Counted from the stretch's first letter, positions 9,852-20,591 are shown. The stretch is 64,000 nt of DNA from Pseudomonas luteola NBRC 103146 (GCF_002091675.1 NZ_BDAE01000007.1:1-64000), one strand, 5' to 3'. The notes: generated from the letters alone by a model not told the origin. Translations and numbers: made by a program.

Positions 9852-11309
9852 ATGAGCGAAGAAATCTTGATCAACATCACCCCGATGGAGTCTCGGGTGG
9901 CGGTTGTTGAAAACGGCGTTCTGCAAGAGGTTCATATCGAACGCACGATGCGCCGGGGCATTGTAGGCAATCTGTATCAAGGCAAGGTTGTCAGAGTCCT
10001 GCCTGGGATGCAGGCGGCCTTTGTGGATATTGGGCTGGCCAGGGCCGCCTTTATTCATGCTGCCGAGATTTCTACCCGCGAGGGCAGTGCTGTCGAAAGC
10101 ATCAGTGCCCTGGTTCATGAGGGGCAAAGTCTGGTCGTTCAGGTCACGAAGGATCCGATCGGAACCAAGGGGGCGCGCCTGACGACGCACCTTTCAATTC
10201 CCTCACGCTATCTGGTGTACATGCCCAAGACCAATCATGTGGGCATCTCGCTGAAAATCGAGGATGAAGCCGAGCGTGAACGGCTCAAGAACATCGTTGA
10301 AAAGTGCATCGCCAACGAGTGTATCGAGGAAGCCGGTGGCTTTATTCTTCGTACGGCGGCGGAGGGCGCGCGTGAAGATGAAATCAAGGCGGATATCCGC
10401 TACTTGCGGCGGCTGTGGGCTCAGATTCATTCTCAGATGAACAAGGTGCCTGCGCCTACGACCATCTATGAAGACCTTGACCTTCCATTGCGTACCTTGC
10501 GGGATCTGGTCAGTCCGCGTAGCGAAAAGATTCGTGTGGACTCGCGGGAAAATTTCCAGCGAATTGGTCAGTTCGTGTCCGAGCTGATGCCTGAAGTATC
10601 TGATCGCCTGGAGCATTATCCTGGCGAGCGTCCAATTTTCGACTTGTATGGCGTCGAGGATGAAATCCAGAAGGCGCTTGAGCGAAAGGTCATGCTCAAG
10701 TCGGGCGGGTATCTGATCATCGATCAGACCGAGGCGATGACTACGATAGACGTGAATACAGGTGCATTCGTAGGGCACCGTAACCTGGAAGAGACGATCT
10801 TCAAGACCAATCTTGAGGCAGCTACGGCAATCGCCCGGCAGTTACGGCTGCGAAACCTGGGCGGCATCATCATTATCGATTTCATCGATATGGAAGATGA
10901 AGAACATCAGCGCCAAGTGCTTCGCAATCTGGAGAAGCAGCTGGAGCGCGATCACGCCAAAACCAACATCATTGGCATTACTGAGCTTGGTCTCGTCCAG
11001 ATGACTCGCAAGCGCACACGTGAGAGCCTGTCGCAGGTCCTGTGTGAGCCTTGTCCGGCGTGCCAGGGACGTAGCATGCTGCGGACGGCTGAAACTATCT
11101 GCTACGAAATCTTCCGTGAAATTTTGCGCGAAGCACGCGCTTACCAGGCAAACTCCTATCTCGTGTTGGCCAATCAGAAGGTGGTAGACCGTCTTCTTGA
11201 TGAGGAGTCAGGCAATGTAGCGGACCTGGAAGCTTTTATCGGTCGAACGATCAAGTTTCAAGTCGAACCTATGTACTCCCAGGAGCAATATGATGTTGTA
11301 CTGCTGTAA
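9852..11309 (+). CDS. rng: ribonuclease G
   Basis: RNase G (CafA), 485 aa, an endoribonuclease that matures the 5' end of 16S rRNA and decays some mRNAs. The N-terminal S1 domain starts MSEEILINITPMESRVAVVENG and includes KVVRVLPGMQAAFVDIGL. The catalytic region holds MTTIDVNTGAF and IIIDFIDMEDEEHQ, whose two Asp residues bind Mg. The CEPCPACQG motif is the Zn-link for dimerisation. An ATG 12 nt upstream (9840) is in frame, but 9852 begins the conserved sequence and gives the standard length. Confidence 0.96.
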   Translation: MSEEILINITPMESRVAVVENGVLQEVHIERTMRRGIVGNLYQGKVVRVLPGMQAAFVDIGLARAAFIHAAEISTREGSAVESISALVHEGQSLVVQVTKDPIGTKGARLTTHLSIPSRYLVYMPKTNHVGISLKIEDEAERERLKNIVEKCIANECIEEAGGFILRTAAEGAREDEIKADIRYLRRLWAQIHSQMNKVPAPTTIYEDLDLPLRTLRDLVSPRSEKIRVDSRENFQRIGQFVSELMPEVSDRLEHYPGERPIFDLYGVEDEIQKALERKVMLKSGGYLIIDQTEAMTTIDVNTGAFVGHRNLEETIFKTNLEAATAIARQLRLRNLGGIIIIDFIDMEDEEHQRQVLRNLEKQLERDHAKTNIIGITELGLVQMTRKRTRESLSQVLCEPCPACQGRSMLRTAETICYEIFREILREARAYQANSYLVLANQKVVDRLLDEESGNVADLEAFIGRTIKFQVEPMYSQEQYDVVLL

Positions 11310-11327
11310 GCCGCTGAGTTTAGGCTG

Positions 11328-14300
11328 ATGGCAGGGTTGGGCCGCTTCATCGGAACACTCCTGCGCCTTGGTTTCGGTCTGTGTGCTCTGATCCTGATCT
11401 TGCTGGCGCTTTATGTCAGCGTAGGGCGCCAACTCATGCCGGGCGTTGCCGAGTATAGAGCCGACGTTGAGGTGCGCTTGAGCAGTGCCTTGAAGCAGCC
11501 TGTACGCCTGGGCGCCTTGAAGGGAAGCTGGCAAGGACTCAATCCTGTCATTGACCTGCAGGACCTGGAACTGGGTGAGGGCAGCCAGCCTCTGCATCTG
11601 GAGCGAATCAGGGTTGTGCCGAATATGTTCCAGAGCCTCCTGCACTGGCAGCCCATACTGAGTTATGCCAGCCTCGACGGTGTACGACTCGAGTTGCTGG
11701 AAGAAGCGGATGGGCGCTGGCGTATCGCAGGACTGCCCCAGCGTGATGATGAGCAAGAGCCTTTTGATCCCGCACCGCTTCTCAAGTGGCTGCCCTCGCT
11801 TGGGCGACTATCAGTACTCAATGGGCAGCTCAGCGTTTTATTCCATGAAGGAAAAGTGTTTACGCTGCGCTATGTCGAGGCAACGCTGTCTACGAGACGT
11901 AACGGCGATGTCCGTCTCGATGCGCGTTTGAATCTACCTGACGGGCAGCCCTTGGCCTTGGACGTCCAGGGGCAGGTCGATTCGGCGCATTGGCAGGACA
12001 GCCGATTCAAGAGCTATTTGAGCCTGCCCCAGACGGACTGGGCACAGTGGGTGCCACGTACTCTGACGCGGCAGTGGCAGCTGCATGAGTTACATGCAGG
12101 AGGAGAGGTCTGGCTTGACTGGGCTCATGGAGTGCCTCAAGACGCAGCCTTGCGACTCAATGCGGCTCGGCTGGTGGCTTCGTATGGTACCCGTGCGCCT
12201 GCTGGTCTTGATGACCTCGCCCTGAACCTTGCATTTACCCGCGAGAAAAACGGCTGGCGAGCCATCGGTTCCGATCTTGCGGTAAGCCTTGGGGAGAAGC
12301 GCTGGAGTGGTGTGACATTAGCGGTTCAGCGCAATGATGCAGCGGATCGCTGGCAGGTACGTGCCGACCGGCTCGATCTGGCACCATTGACGGCCGCCGT
12401 CCAGGCACTTGCGCCTTTACCTGAAAATGTGGCGTCAGCGTTATCGGCACTTAGTCCGCATGGTGCGCTACGTAACATCTCGCTGGACTACCAACCCCAG
12501 AAAAGTCTTGCTGATCGCCTCGCGTTTGCGGCCAACCTGGAAAAGGTAGGGTTCTCGGCCTATCACGGTGCGCCGGCTGTCGAGAATGCCAGTGGTAGTG
12601 CAACTGGCGGACTGCAGCATGGCGAATTGCGGCTGGATACCACCAACTTCTCGCTGCATCTGGCCACCCTGTTTCCTGAACCGTGGCAGTACCGTACAGC
12701 CAAAGCGCGCTTGAATTGGTCTTTAAGCGATGACAGCTTTACCTTGTCGAGTCCGTTGATGCGCGTCTCGGGTGAAGAGGGTGATGCCTCCGGTGACATG
12801 TTCATCCGGCTGGCGCGCAAGCCAGGCATTGAAAGCTACATGGACCTGCGTGTTGGGCTGCGCAATGGTGATGCGCGCTATACCGCCAAGTATCTGCCTA
12901 CCCGGACACCTGCGATGAGTGGCCCTCTGGCTGACTGGCTCAAGACCGCGATCAAGGGTGGCCATATTGATGAAGGCATTTACCAGTATCAGGGCTCTCT
13001 GATGCACGATGCACCGCCGGGTGCACGTACCATGAGTCTTTTTTTTCGCGTCCACGACGCATTGCTTGCCTACCAGCCGGGTTGGCCAGAGTTGCGTGAG
13101 GCCAGCGGCGATATAGTCATTGAAGATGATGCCGTTCGCATTCAGGTACCGGAGGGGCGAATCCTGGATACCCAGGTCAGCAAGGCAAATGTCACCATCC
13201 CGCTGCGACATGATGGCAGTACGGTCCATCTGTATCTGAAAAGTGACTTGGACAGTAGTGTAAAGGACGGGCTCACGATCTTGCAGGAGACGCCGTTACC
13301 GACAGCCGAGACATTCAAGGGATGGCGGGGGGAAGGGGCTCTAAAGGGTAAGCTTGACCTGGATTTGCCTTTTGATCATGGGCTACCGCCCAAGGTGATT
13401 GTGGATTTCGTGGCTAATGGGGCCCGGTTACAGCTGGCAAATCCCATGCTCGATGTCACCAATATCCGCGGTGCGTTTCGCTATGACACGACACGAGGCT
13501 TGAGCGCACCGGATATCAAGGCGCAGGTATTGGGCAGTCAGGCCCACGGCAAGGCGTTCGCCGAAGGGAACCAGACCGATCCCAAGACCCGCCTCGTGGC
13601 TGAGGGCAAGGTAGCGCTCAGTCAGCTTACCCAATGGCTGGGTGTTGGAGGCCGGCCCTTGCCAGTGTCAGGCGATATTCCGTATCGCATGAGCCTGACC
13701 CTGGCAAACGAGGCCAGCGAAATCGTAGTAGCCTCGAATCTTCAAGGGGTAGCTATTGATCTGCCAGCACCGTTTGGCAAGGATCCGCAGACCGCCCATG
13801 ACGGTTTTTTCAGTATGACACTCAATGGGCCCGAGCGTCGTTATGAGGCGACATATCAAGGCTTGGCGGATGCCGTTATCGTCGCACCGCCGGATCGCTT
13901 GACCGAGGCCCGTGGTGAGGTTGTTCTGGGAAATGGCACAGCCAATCTCGCGAGCGGTCAGGGAATCCGTGTTCGTGGCGTCCTGGATCGTCTCGTGCTG
14001 AGTGAATGGCAGGTCGCTATCGAAAAGTACGTTACGCCTGGTAAGGAACCGGCTACGCGCTCCGGTGGTGGGCCTGCCTCGCCCGACTCCATGCTCTCAA
14101 TACTTGCGGGCGGGCAGCTCAAGGTAGTGCATTTCGAAGGTTTCGGTCAGACCGTCGAAAACCTCGCTGTTCAGCTGGAACCACAAAGTAATGTCTGGGT
14201 GCTTACGCTCGATAGCTCGGTCATTGCCGGCCAGGTACGGTTGCCGGAAGACCGCAAGGTACCCATTACGCTTGCGCTCAAACATTTGGACTTTCCCAGT

Positions 14301-15182
14301 CATGCGGCTCCGGCAGGGGGCGCCAAGCCCGTCGAAAGTCCTGATCCCCTGGCGAATATCGACCCGCATGGCCTGCCGGCAATGGACGTATCGATTGATA
14401 CCCTTTCGCTGGGCGGTGAGCCTGTTGGCGCACAGCGACTCAGGATCCGGCCAACGACGGCAGGAGTGCGCTTTTCAGACCTGAACCTCTATCTGAAGGG
14501 GCTGAAGGTCGAAGGTACGATGGATTGGGAGGGGTTGCCGGGCACTACGCGTACACGGTATAGCGGTCGTCTCTCGGGTGACAACGTTGCCGATGTATTG
14601 CTGGCCTGGAAGTTTGCATCCAGTGTGACCAGTCGCGAGTTTCGTCTTGATGCCAACGTCAGCTGGCCTGGATCGCCAGCCTGGGCGGGGCTGAATCGTC
14701 TGTCCGGCACACTGGATGCCAGCCTGCGTAACGGACAGTTGCGTCAGGTTGAAGGCTCTGCATCAGCGCTCCGGGTGTTTGGCCTGCTCAATTTCGAGGC
14801 CATACGGCGGCGTCTGCGGCTGGACTTTTCCGATATTTTTGGCCGCGGCCTGAGTTACGACACGATTAGCGGGTTACTGGAGGCGCAAAACGGTGTTTTT
14901 CTAACCCGGAAACCCATCATTCTGGATGGTCCTTCTACCGATATGCAGATGCAGGGGACGCTGGACCTGGCTCATGATCAGGTCGATGCCCATTTGCAGG
15001 TTGGATTGCCCTTGACCAACTCGCTGCCTATCGCGGCATTGATTGCAGGAGCACCTGCCATAGGCGGAGCCCTGTTCATTGTGGATCGCTTGATTGGTGA
15101 CAGGGTAACCCGCATGGCCAGTGTGAACTATCACATCCACGGGCCCTGGCAAAATCCACAGATGACACTGGGCAAGAAGTGA
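11328..15182 (+). CDS. yhdP: YhdP-family AsmA-like lipid transport protein
   Basis: A 1284-aa inner-membrane anchored periplasmic protein of the YhdP/AsmA (DUF3971) family. In E. coli YhdP, TamB and YdbH bridge the periplasm and move phospholipids to the outer membrane. One N-terminal membrane helix (LLRLGFGLCALILILLALYV, about residues 8-30) is followed by a long beta-rich domain and the C-terminal AsmA-like region (FGLLNFEAIRRRLRLDFSDIF through IAALIAGAPAIGGALFIVDR). It begins 18 nt after rng, so is probably in the same transcript. Confidence 0.93.
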   Translation: MAGLGRFIGTLLRLGFGLCALILILLALYVSVGRQLMPGVAEYRADVEVRLSSALKQPVRLGALKGSWQGLNPVIDLQDLELGEGSQPLHLERIRVVPNMFQSLLHWQPILSYASLDGVRLELLEEADGRWRIAGLPQRDDEQEPFDPAPLLKWLPSLGRLSVLNGQLSVLFHEGKVFTLRYVEATLSTRRNGDVRLDARLNLPDGQPLALDVQGQVDSAHWQDSRFKSYLSLPQTDWAQWVPRTLTRQWQLHELHAGGEVWLDWAHGVPQDAALRLNAARLVASYGTRAPAGLDDLALNLAFTREKNGWRAIGSDLAVSLGEKRWSGVTLAVQRNDAADRWQVRADRLDLAPLTAAVQALAPLPENVASALSALSPHGALRNISLDYQPQKSLADRLAFAANLEKVGFSAYHGAPAVENASGSATGGLQHGELRLDTTNFSLHLATLFPEPWQYRTAKARLNWSLSDDSFTLSSPLMRVSGEEGDASGDMFIRLARKPGIESYMDLRVGLRNGDARYTAKYLPTRTPAMSGPLADWLKTAIKGGHIDEGIYQYQGSLMHDAPPGARTMSLFFRVHDALLAYQPGWPELREASGDIVIEDDAVRIQVPEGRILDTQVSKANVTIPLRHDGSTVHLYLKSDLDSSVKDGLTILQETPLPTAETFKGWRGEGALKGKLDLDLPFDHGLPPKVIVDFVANGARLQLANPMLDVTNIRGAFRYDTTRGLSAPDIKAQVLGSQAHGKAFAEGNQTDPKTRLVAEGKVALSQLTQWLGVGGRPLPVSGDIPYRMSLTLANEASEIVVASNLQGVAIDLPAPFGKDPQTAHDGFFSMTLNGPERRYEATYQGLADAVIVAPPDRLTEARGEVVLGNGTANLASGQGIRVRGVLDRLVLSEWQVAIEKYVTPGKEPATRSGGGPASPDSMLSILAGGQLKVVHFEGFGQTVENLAVQLEPQSNVWVLTLDSSVIAGQVRLPEDRKVPITLALKHLDFPSHAAPAGGAKPVESPDPLANIDPHGLPAMDVSIDTLSLGGEPVGAQRLRIRPTTAGVRFSDLNLYLKGLKVEGTMDWEGLPGTTRTRYSGRLSGDNVADVLLAWKFASSVTSREFRLDANVSWPGSPAWAGLNRLSGTLDASLRNGQLRQVEGSASALRVFGLLNFEAIRRRLRLDFSDIFGRGLSYDTISGLLEAQNGVFLTRKPIILDGPSTDMQMQGTLDLAHDQVDAHLQVGLPLTNSLPIAALIAGAPAIGGALFIVDRLIGDRVTRMASVNYHIHGPWQNPQMTLGKK

Positions 15183-15284
15183 ACCCTGCGCAAAGAAATG
15201 CGACTGTTCTGCCATGACAGAAGAAGTCGGTTGAGCGTAAGCGGATCCTCTGCGTAGCATAGACAAGTCAATACGAGGTGGGCT

Positions 15285-16130
15285 ATGACGTTTACGGTAA
15301 TCCAGATGGTCAGCCAAGACGACATAGAGGCCAATCTTGCTACGGCATACCGCCTGCTTGAGCAGGCGGCCAAGGCTGGAGCACAGCTGGCGGTCCTGCC
15401 CGAGAATTTCGTTGCGATCGGTCACTCCAATCCAGCCATGATCGGCCAGGCGGAGGCGCTAGGAGCAGGGCCAATCCTGCCTTGGTTAAGCTGTTCTGCT
15501 CGTGCATTGGGGCTCTGGATTGTCGCCGGGACATTACCGCTTCCTCCGGATGATCAGCCATATGCCAAGCCAAGGGCGTGCTGCCTGTTGATCAATGATC
15601 AAGGGGAGCGAGTAGCTCGTTATGACAAGCTGCATCTCTTCAATGCCCGTGTAGATGATCGGCAGGGTAGCTATAGAGAGGGTGATCACTATGCGGAAGG
15701 CCAGGATATCGTCGTGGCGGATACCCCTGTAGGGCGGCTTGGCTTGACGGTTTGCTATGACTTGCGTTTCCCTGAGTTGTACACCTCTCTACGTGAGGCC
15801 GGTGCCGAGTTGATTGCTGCGCCTTCGGCATTCACGGCTGTTACGGGAAAGGCTCATTGGGATATCTTGATACGTGCCCGGGCTATCGAAACGCAATGTT
15901 ATATTCTGGCCGCTGCGCAGGGAGGTCTGCATCCACGAGGTCGGGAAACCTGGGGCCACTCCGCTATTATCGATCCTTGGGGGCGCGTCCTTGAAGAGTC
16001 GCCTACAGGGGAAGCTGTCATGATTGGACGGCGTGATATTGGCCAGCAACAAGCATTACGCGAACGGATGCCGATTGCTCAGCATCGTCGCTTTGGTTTT
16101 GCAACATCGCCCTTGCCAAGCCACGAATGA
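15285..16130 (+). CDS. nitrilase-superfamily amidase, probably deaminated glutathione amidase
   Basis: A 281-aa carbon-nitrogen hydrolase with the full catalytic triad: Glu40 (VLPENF), Lys115 (RYDKLHLF) and Cys157 (VCYDLRFPELY). The stretches APSAFTAVTGKAHWD and RARAIETQCYILAAAQGG match the Nit1/NitN subgroup, which hydrolyses deaminated glutathione as metabolite repair. Substrate is inferred from family resemblance only; other omega-amidase activities are possible. The gap of 102 nt from yhdP leaves room for its own promoter. Confidence 0.85.
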   Translation: MTFTVIQMVSQDDIEANLATAYRLLEQAAKAGAQLAVLPENFVAIGHSNPAMIGQAEALGAGPILPWLSCSARALGLWIVAGTLPLPPDDQPYAKPRACCLLINDQGERVARYDKLHLFNARVDDRQGSYREGDHYAEGQDIVVADTPVGRLGLTVCYDLRFPELYTSLREAGAELIAAPSAFTAVTGKAHWDILIRARAIETQCYILAAAQGGLHPRGRETWGHSAIIDPWGRVLEESPTGEAVMIGRRDIGQQQALRERMPIAQHRRFGFATSPLPSHE

Positions 16131-16262
16131 CCACAATCGACTTGATTGGGCATTTCCATTAAGCACAACGCGCAAGACGCGCTAAGGTCAATAAAGAAGA
16201 TCTGTGTTGTTTCAACGTGTTGTGCACGCCTTGCATAAGACCTTTCGGCTATTGGAGTAAGC

Positions 16263-17705
16263 ATGAGCCAATACCTGACTTCTGTCAGTCAACATCTTCT
16301 CAATCCAGGTGGGCTTGAAATCGACAGCCTGCCAGTGGTTCTTCATCAACTGGCGGGACCAGGAATCGACGCCGCCGATCTGTATTTCCAGAGCATGATT
16401 TCCGAGTCTTGGCTGCTTGAGGACGGCATCGTCAAGGAAGGCGGCTTTCATATGGACCAAGGTGTTGGTGTCCGTGCTCAATCAGGTGAAAAGACCGGGT
16501 TTGCCTATAGTAACGCCATCACGCTGGATGCCTTGAGCCAGGCTGCCCAGGCTGCACGTTCCATCTCACGCAGTGGGGATAACGGCAAGGTTCAGGTATT
16601 CAGCCACATCGAGCCGGTACGGCTTTACCCCGAAGAAAACCCGCTGGATGTCTTGAGCCGTGCAGAGAAAGTCGAGCTGCTCAAAAATATTGACGTAGCC
16701 ACGCGGGCTCTGGATCCCCGTATCCAACAGGTTACGGTCAGCCTTTCCGGTGTCTGGGAGCAGGTGCTTGTCGCCGCCAACGATGGAACGCTGGCGGCGG
16801 ATGTACGCCCTCTGGTGCGCTTCAATGTCAACGTGGTCGTCGAGCAGAATGGTCGCCGGGAACGTGGCAACAACGGCGGTGGCGGACGCACGGATTATCG
16901 TTACTTTCTGCGTGAAGACCGTGCCATGAGCTACGCGCGCGAAGCGGTGCGGCAGGCCTTGGTAAATCTGGAGGCTGTTGCCGCTCCAGCGGGCACGCTA
17001 CCGGTTGTGTTGGGCTCGGGATGGTCTGGCGTCCTGTTGCACGAAGCTGTAGGTCATGGCCTGGAAGGTGATTTCAACCGCAAGGGCAGTTCGGCTTATA
17101 GCGGACGTATGAACGAGCGTGTAGCTTCATCGCTATGCACCATTGTCGATGATGGCACTCTCCCTGATCGCCGTGGTTCGGTATCGGTCGATGATGAAGG
17201 CACGCCAGGTGCCTACAACGTGCTTATCGAGAATGGAATCCTCAAGGGATACATGCAGGACAAGCTCAATGCCCGGCTTATGGGAGTGGCACGTACCGGC
17301 AACGGGCGCCGTGAATCCTATGCACATCTACCCATGCCTCGCATGACTAACACCTATATGTTGGCGGGTGAAAGCGACCCGGCAGAAATCATCGCCTCGG
17401 TCGAGCATGGCCTGTATTGCGCCAGCCTGGGGGGCGGTCAGGTCGATATCACCAGCGGTAAATTCGTCTTTACGACCAATGAGGCTTACCTGATCGAGAA
17501 CGGCAAGGTGACCCGGCCGGTGAAGGGCGCCACGCTGATAGGAAACGGTCCGGAAGTCATGACTCAGGTATCAATGGTCGGCAATGACCTGTCGCTGGAC
17601 AACGGTGTTGGCACGTGCGGGAAGGAAGGTCAGTCAGTTCCGGTTGGCGTAGGCCAGCCAACTCTGAAAATTGATGCCATCACAGTAGGAGGAACGGGTG
17701 CCTGA
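16263..17705 (+). CDS. tldD: metalloprotease TldD
   Basis: TldD, 480 aa, the zinc-bearing subunit of the TldD/TldE heterodimeric protease, which degrades unfolded and modified peptides (microcin B17 and CcdA in E. coli). The metal site is [11 protein letters not shown], with the two His and the Glu of the HExxxH signature. [14 protein letters not shown] and a C-terminal [21 protein letters not shown] are family hallmarks. Its partner pmbA (tldE) is downstream on the same strand, separated by the reverse-oriented darP. Confidence 0.95.
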   Translation: MSQYLTSVSQHLLNPGGLEIDSLPVVLHQLAGPGIDAADLYFQSMISESWLLEDGIVKEGGFHMDQGVGVRAQSGEKTGFAYSNAITLDALSQAAQAARSISRSGDNGKVQVFSHIEPVRLYPEENPLDVLSRAEKVELLKNIDVATRALDPRIQQVTVSLSGVWEQVLVAANDGTLAADVRPLVRFNVNVVVEQNGRRERGNNGGGGRTDYRYFLREDRAMSYAREAVRQALVNLEAVAAPAGTLPVVLGSGWSGVLLHEAVGHGLEGDFNRKGSSAYSGRMNERVASSLCTIVDDGTLPDRRGSVSVDDEGTPGAYNVLIENGILKGYMQDKLNARLMGVARTGNGRRESYAHLPMPRMTNTYMLAGESDPAEIIASVEHGLYCASLGGGQVDITSGKFVFTTNEAYLIENGKVTRPVKGATLIGNGPEVMTQVSMVGNDLSLDNGVGTCGKEGQSVPVGVGQPTLKIDAITVGGTGA

Positions 17706-17726
17706 CAGGCAGGCAAGGGCCGCGTA

Positions 17727-18251
17727 TTAACGCAGGCCCCGCTTGGTATCATCCAGTTCACGGATGTACTTGAACAGTTTACGTGCCGCTGACGGCGGCT
17801 TGTTATGCGACTGCTCGTGTTGGGCGTGACGGATCAACTGGCGCAGGTGCTGGCGGTCAGCGTCCGGGTAGTCTTCGACAAAAGCCTGCAGGACCTCGTC
17901 GCTACCACCCAGCAGACGATCCCGCCAGCGTTCAAGGGCGTGAAAGCGCTCGTTGTACTGGCGGGTCGAGGAATCGACTTGTTCGATCATGGCCATGATC
18001 GCATCAAGATCCTGATCGCGCATCAGTTTGCCCAGGTACTGGGTATGTCGCTTCCGGGCGACGTTGGCTTTGTGCTTGGGAGCCTCGGCCAAAGCGCGGC
18101 GCAAAGGCTCGGTCAAGGGGAGGCGGTCAAGCAGGTCAGGGCTCATCCCGGCGAGGCGCGCGCCAAGGTCCTGCAGGGCATGCAATTCGCGCTTGATCTG
18201 CGATTTGCTCTTCTCTCCGGAGAAGGAGTCGTCGTCAAGAAAATCAGACAT
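17727..18251 (-). CDS. darP: ribosome biogenesis protein DarP (YjgA, DUF615)
   Basis: A 174-aa protein of the YjgA/DUF615 family, which associates with late 50S assembly intermediates. Typical features: acidic N-terminus with [19 protein letters not shown], the run [27 protein letters not shown], and the C-terminal [11 protein letters not shown]. Highly charged and alpha-helical. It lies opposite to tldD and pmbA, between them, as in other Pseudomonas. Confidence 0.92.
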   Translation of the reverse strand: MSDFLDDDSFSGEKSKSQIKRELHALQDLGARLAGMSPDLLDRLPLTEPLRRALAEAPKHKANVARKRHTQYLGKLMRDQDLDAIMAMIEQVDSSTRQYNERFHALERWRDRLLGGSDEVLQAFVEDYPDADRQHLRQLIRHAQHEQSHNKPPSAARKLFKYIRELDDTKRGLR

Positions 18252-18343
18252 GAGGGTGGTCCATAACTAAAGGTCGCCATCATAACGAGTTGAAGGTCGG
18301 TTGTCCGGTCCGCCGGGCTGCCAACGCTGTATAGGAGAGAAGC

Positions 18344-19693
18344 ATGAATCAATCCGTGGAAGCTGTCGGCCCGGCTGCCTTACCTGCCTTGCGTGAACAG
18401 GTCGAGCGCATTTTGGCGGAGGCGCGTCAGCAGGGTGCCACTGCTTGTGAGGTCTCGGTATCTGTTGAGCAGGGGTTATCTACAACCGTTCGCAAGGGCG
18501 AGGTTGAAACGGTTGAGTTCAATCGTGATGAGGGCTTCGGTATTACCTTGTACGTAGGACACCGCAAGGGCTCGGCCAGTACGTCCGCAGCGGGCGAAAA
18601 TGCTATCCGTGAGACCGTAGCCGCGGCTCTTGCCATTGCCCAGCACGCTTCCGAAGACGAATATTCAGGCTTGGCCGATCCGGAAAAAATGGCCAAGAGC
18701 CTACCTGACCTGGACCTGTTCCATCCCTGGAGCATTACGCCTGACGAGGCGATCGAGAAAGCGCTTATTTGCGAGTCAGCGGCCTTTGCAGCCAATCCCA
18801 AAATCACCAATGCTGATGGGACAAGCCTCAACACTCATCAGGGTTGCCGTATCTATGGCAACAGCCATGGCTTTATCGGTGGGTATGCCAGCAGTCGACA
18901 CAGCCTGAGCTGCGTCATGATTGCGGAAAGTAATGGCCATATGCAGCGCGATTATTTTTACGACGTCAATCGTGTGGCTGAAGAGCTGATGGACCCTGTC
19001 TATATTGGTCAGCGCGCAGCAGAACGGGCGGTGAGTCGCTTGGGGGCTCGTCCGGTTCCGACGGCCCAGGTTCCTGTGCTGTTTGCGCCTGAACTGGCCT
19101 CAGGATTGTTCAGTAATTTCCTGGCCGCTATTTCTGGCAGCAACCTCTATCGGAAGACGACCTTCCTGGAAGGCGCAATGGGGCAGCAGCTCTTCCCTGA
19201 GTGGTTATCTGTCGATGAGCGTCCACTAATTCCTAGGGCATTGGGTAGTGCATCGTTCGACAATGAAGGACTGGCGACCTATGCCAAGCCCTTTATCGAT
19301 AAGGGTGAGTTGGTTTCCTATTTGCTGGGCACCTATTCCGCCCGCAAACTGGGGATGCAAAGTACAGCCAATGCCGGAGGCGTGCATAACCTGTTTGTCA
19401 GTCACGGCAGTGATGACCAGGCGGCCCTGATCCGTCGCATGGGCAAAGGACTTCTCGTAACCGAACTCATGGGGCAGGGGGTCAATCTGGTAACAGGCGA
19501 CTACTCACGGGGCGCTGCCGGTTATTGGGTCGAAAACGGCGAAATACAGTTTCCGGTGCAGGAAGTCACTATTGCGGGGCGTCTTCAGGATATGTTTCGC
19601 AACATCGTTGCGATCGGTTCGGATGTAGATCATCGCGGTGGTATTCGAACCGGATCGGTGCTGATTGAGTCCATGACTCTGGCCGGACGTTGA
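18344..19693 (+). CDS. pmbA: metalloprotease PmbA/TldE
   Basis: TldE (PmbA), 449 aa, the non-metal subunit of the TldD/TldE protease. Conserved pieces include EVSVSVEQGLSTTVRKGEVE, NREGFGI-like FNRDEGFGITLYVG, STANAGGVHNLFV and RGAAGYWVENGEIQFPVQEV. It lacks the HExxxH zinc motif, as expected for this subunit. Strong ribosome site AGGAGAG before ATG. Confidence 0.94.
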   Translation: MNQSVEAVGPAALPALREQVERILAEARQQGATACEVSVSVEQGLSTTVRKGEVETVEFNRDEGFGITLYVGHRKGSASTSAAGENAIRETVAAALAIAQHASEDEYSGLADPEKMAKSLPDLDLFHPWSITPDEAIEKALICESAAFAANPKITNADGTSLNTHQGCRIYGNSHGFIGGYASSRHSLSCVMIAESNGHMQRDYFYDVNRVAEELMDPVYIGQRAAERAVSRLGARPVPTAQVPVLFAPELASGLFSNFLAAISGSNLYRKTTFLEGAMGQQLFPEWLSVDERPLIPRALGSASFDNEGLATYAKPFIDKGELVSYLLGTYSARKLGMQSTANAGGVHNLFVSHGSDDQAALIRRMGKGLLVTELMGQGVNLVTGDYSRGAAGYWVENGEIQFPVQEVTIAGRLQDMFRNIVAIGSDVDHRGGIRTGSVLIESMTLAGR

Positions 19694-19700
19694 TTCAAAC

Positions 19701-19741
19701 TTTTGCGCCTGCCAAACAAACTACTGTAGGCAGGCGTAAAA
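19701..19741. repeat. inverted repeat after pmbA
   Basis: Arms TTTTGCGCCTGCC (19701-19713) and GGCAGGCGTAAAA (19729-19741) pair except for one central mismatch, with a 15-nt loop. It is 8 nt past the pmbA stop. There is no following T-run on either strand, but the flanking TTTT/AAAA are part of the arms, so it may still act as a weak terminator or protect a 3' end. Confidence 0.5.
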
Positions 19742-19773
19742 CGTCGCTTTCGTTTGTCGAATCTGTTAGATAT

Positions 19774-19792
19774 GTTATTGATAAAGAATCTC
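19774..19792. promoter_or_regulatory. putative Fur box upstream of sodA
   Basis: GTTATTGATAAAGAATCTC matches 13 of 19 positions of the Fur consensus GATAATGATAATCATTATC by hand alignment. It sits about 190 nt before sodA in an AT-rich patch. Fur control of Mn-SOD under iron limitation is known in P. aeruginosa, which makes the site plausible. The rest of the 286-nt gap shows no gene. Confidence 0.5.
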
Positions 19793-19979
19793 ATTTCTTA
19801 TGAAGTCTGGTTTTATGGGGTGACAGGTCTTTAATTCTGTCCAGTTAACCCATAGCTAATAACTTTCAGCGTCAAGCCTCACTGGCGCGCTTCACTCAGC
19901 AGTAAACACGTGAACGTTCGAGCAACACGGGTCTGCCCTTAGGCAGACGATAGTTATTCTCACATCAGGAGACGACATC

Positions 19980-20591
19980 ATGCCTCATACGCTTCCAGCT
20001 TTACCCTATGCCTACGATGCACTGGAACCTCACATCGATGCGCAGACAATGGAAATTCACCATACCAAGCATCATCAGACCTACATCAATAATCTGAATG
20101 CTGCGCTCGAGGGGACCGGCCTTGAGTCCTTGCCGGTAGAAGAACTGCTGACTCAACTGGACAAGCTGCCTCAAGATAAGCGTGGTGTGGTAGTAAACAA
20201 CGGCGGCGGACATGCCAACCACTCTCTGTTCTGGACCGTTATGACTCCGCAAGGCGGTGGTAACCCGGAAGGTGAATTGGCTCAGGCGATCGATTCCCAG
20301 TTGGGCGGTATGGACGCATTCAAAGAAGCCTTCACCAAGGCTGCGGTGTCTCGCTTTGGCAGTGGCTGGGCATGGTTGAGCGTGACGCCTGAAAAGAAAC
20401 TGGTTGTTGAAAGTACACTCAACCAGGACAGCCCCATCATGAATGGCAATACGCCTATTCTGGGCCTGGACGTATGGGAGCACGCATACTACCTGCGTTA
20501 TCAGAACCGTCGTCCGGAATACATTGGTGCCTTTTACAACGTAGTCAATTGGCCTGAAGTTGCTCGTCGCTATCAGGCAGCAATGGCCTAA
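19980..20591 (+). CDS. sodA: superoxide dismutase, Mn type
   Basis: A 203-aa Fe/Mn superoxide dismutase that converts superoxide to oxygen and peroxide in the cytoplasm. Metal ligands: His in MEIHHTKHH (residue 27), His in [13 protein letters not shown], and Asp and His in [11 protein letters not shown]. The [11 protein letters not shown] form (rather than the QAWNHTFYW-like Fe form) and overall close match to P. aeruginosa SodM point to manganese. AGGAG lies 8 nt before ATG. Probably iron-regulated through the upstream Fur-like site. Confidence 0.95.
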   Translation: MPHTLPALPYAYDALEPHIDAQTMEIHHTKHHQTYINNLNAALEGTGLESLPVEELLTQLDKLPQDKRGVVVNNGGGHANHSLFWTVMTPQGGGNPEGELAQAIDSQLGGMDAFKEAFTKAAVSRFGSGWAWLSVTPEKKLVVESTLNQDSPIMNGNTPILGLDVWEHAYYLRYQNRRPEYIGAFYNVVNWPEVARRYQAAMA

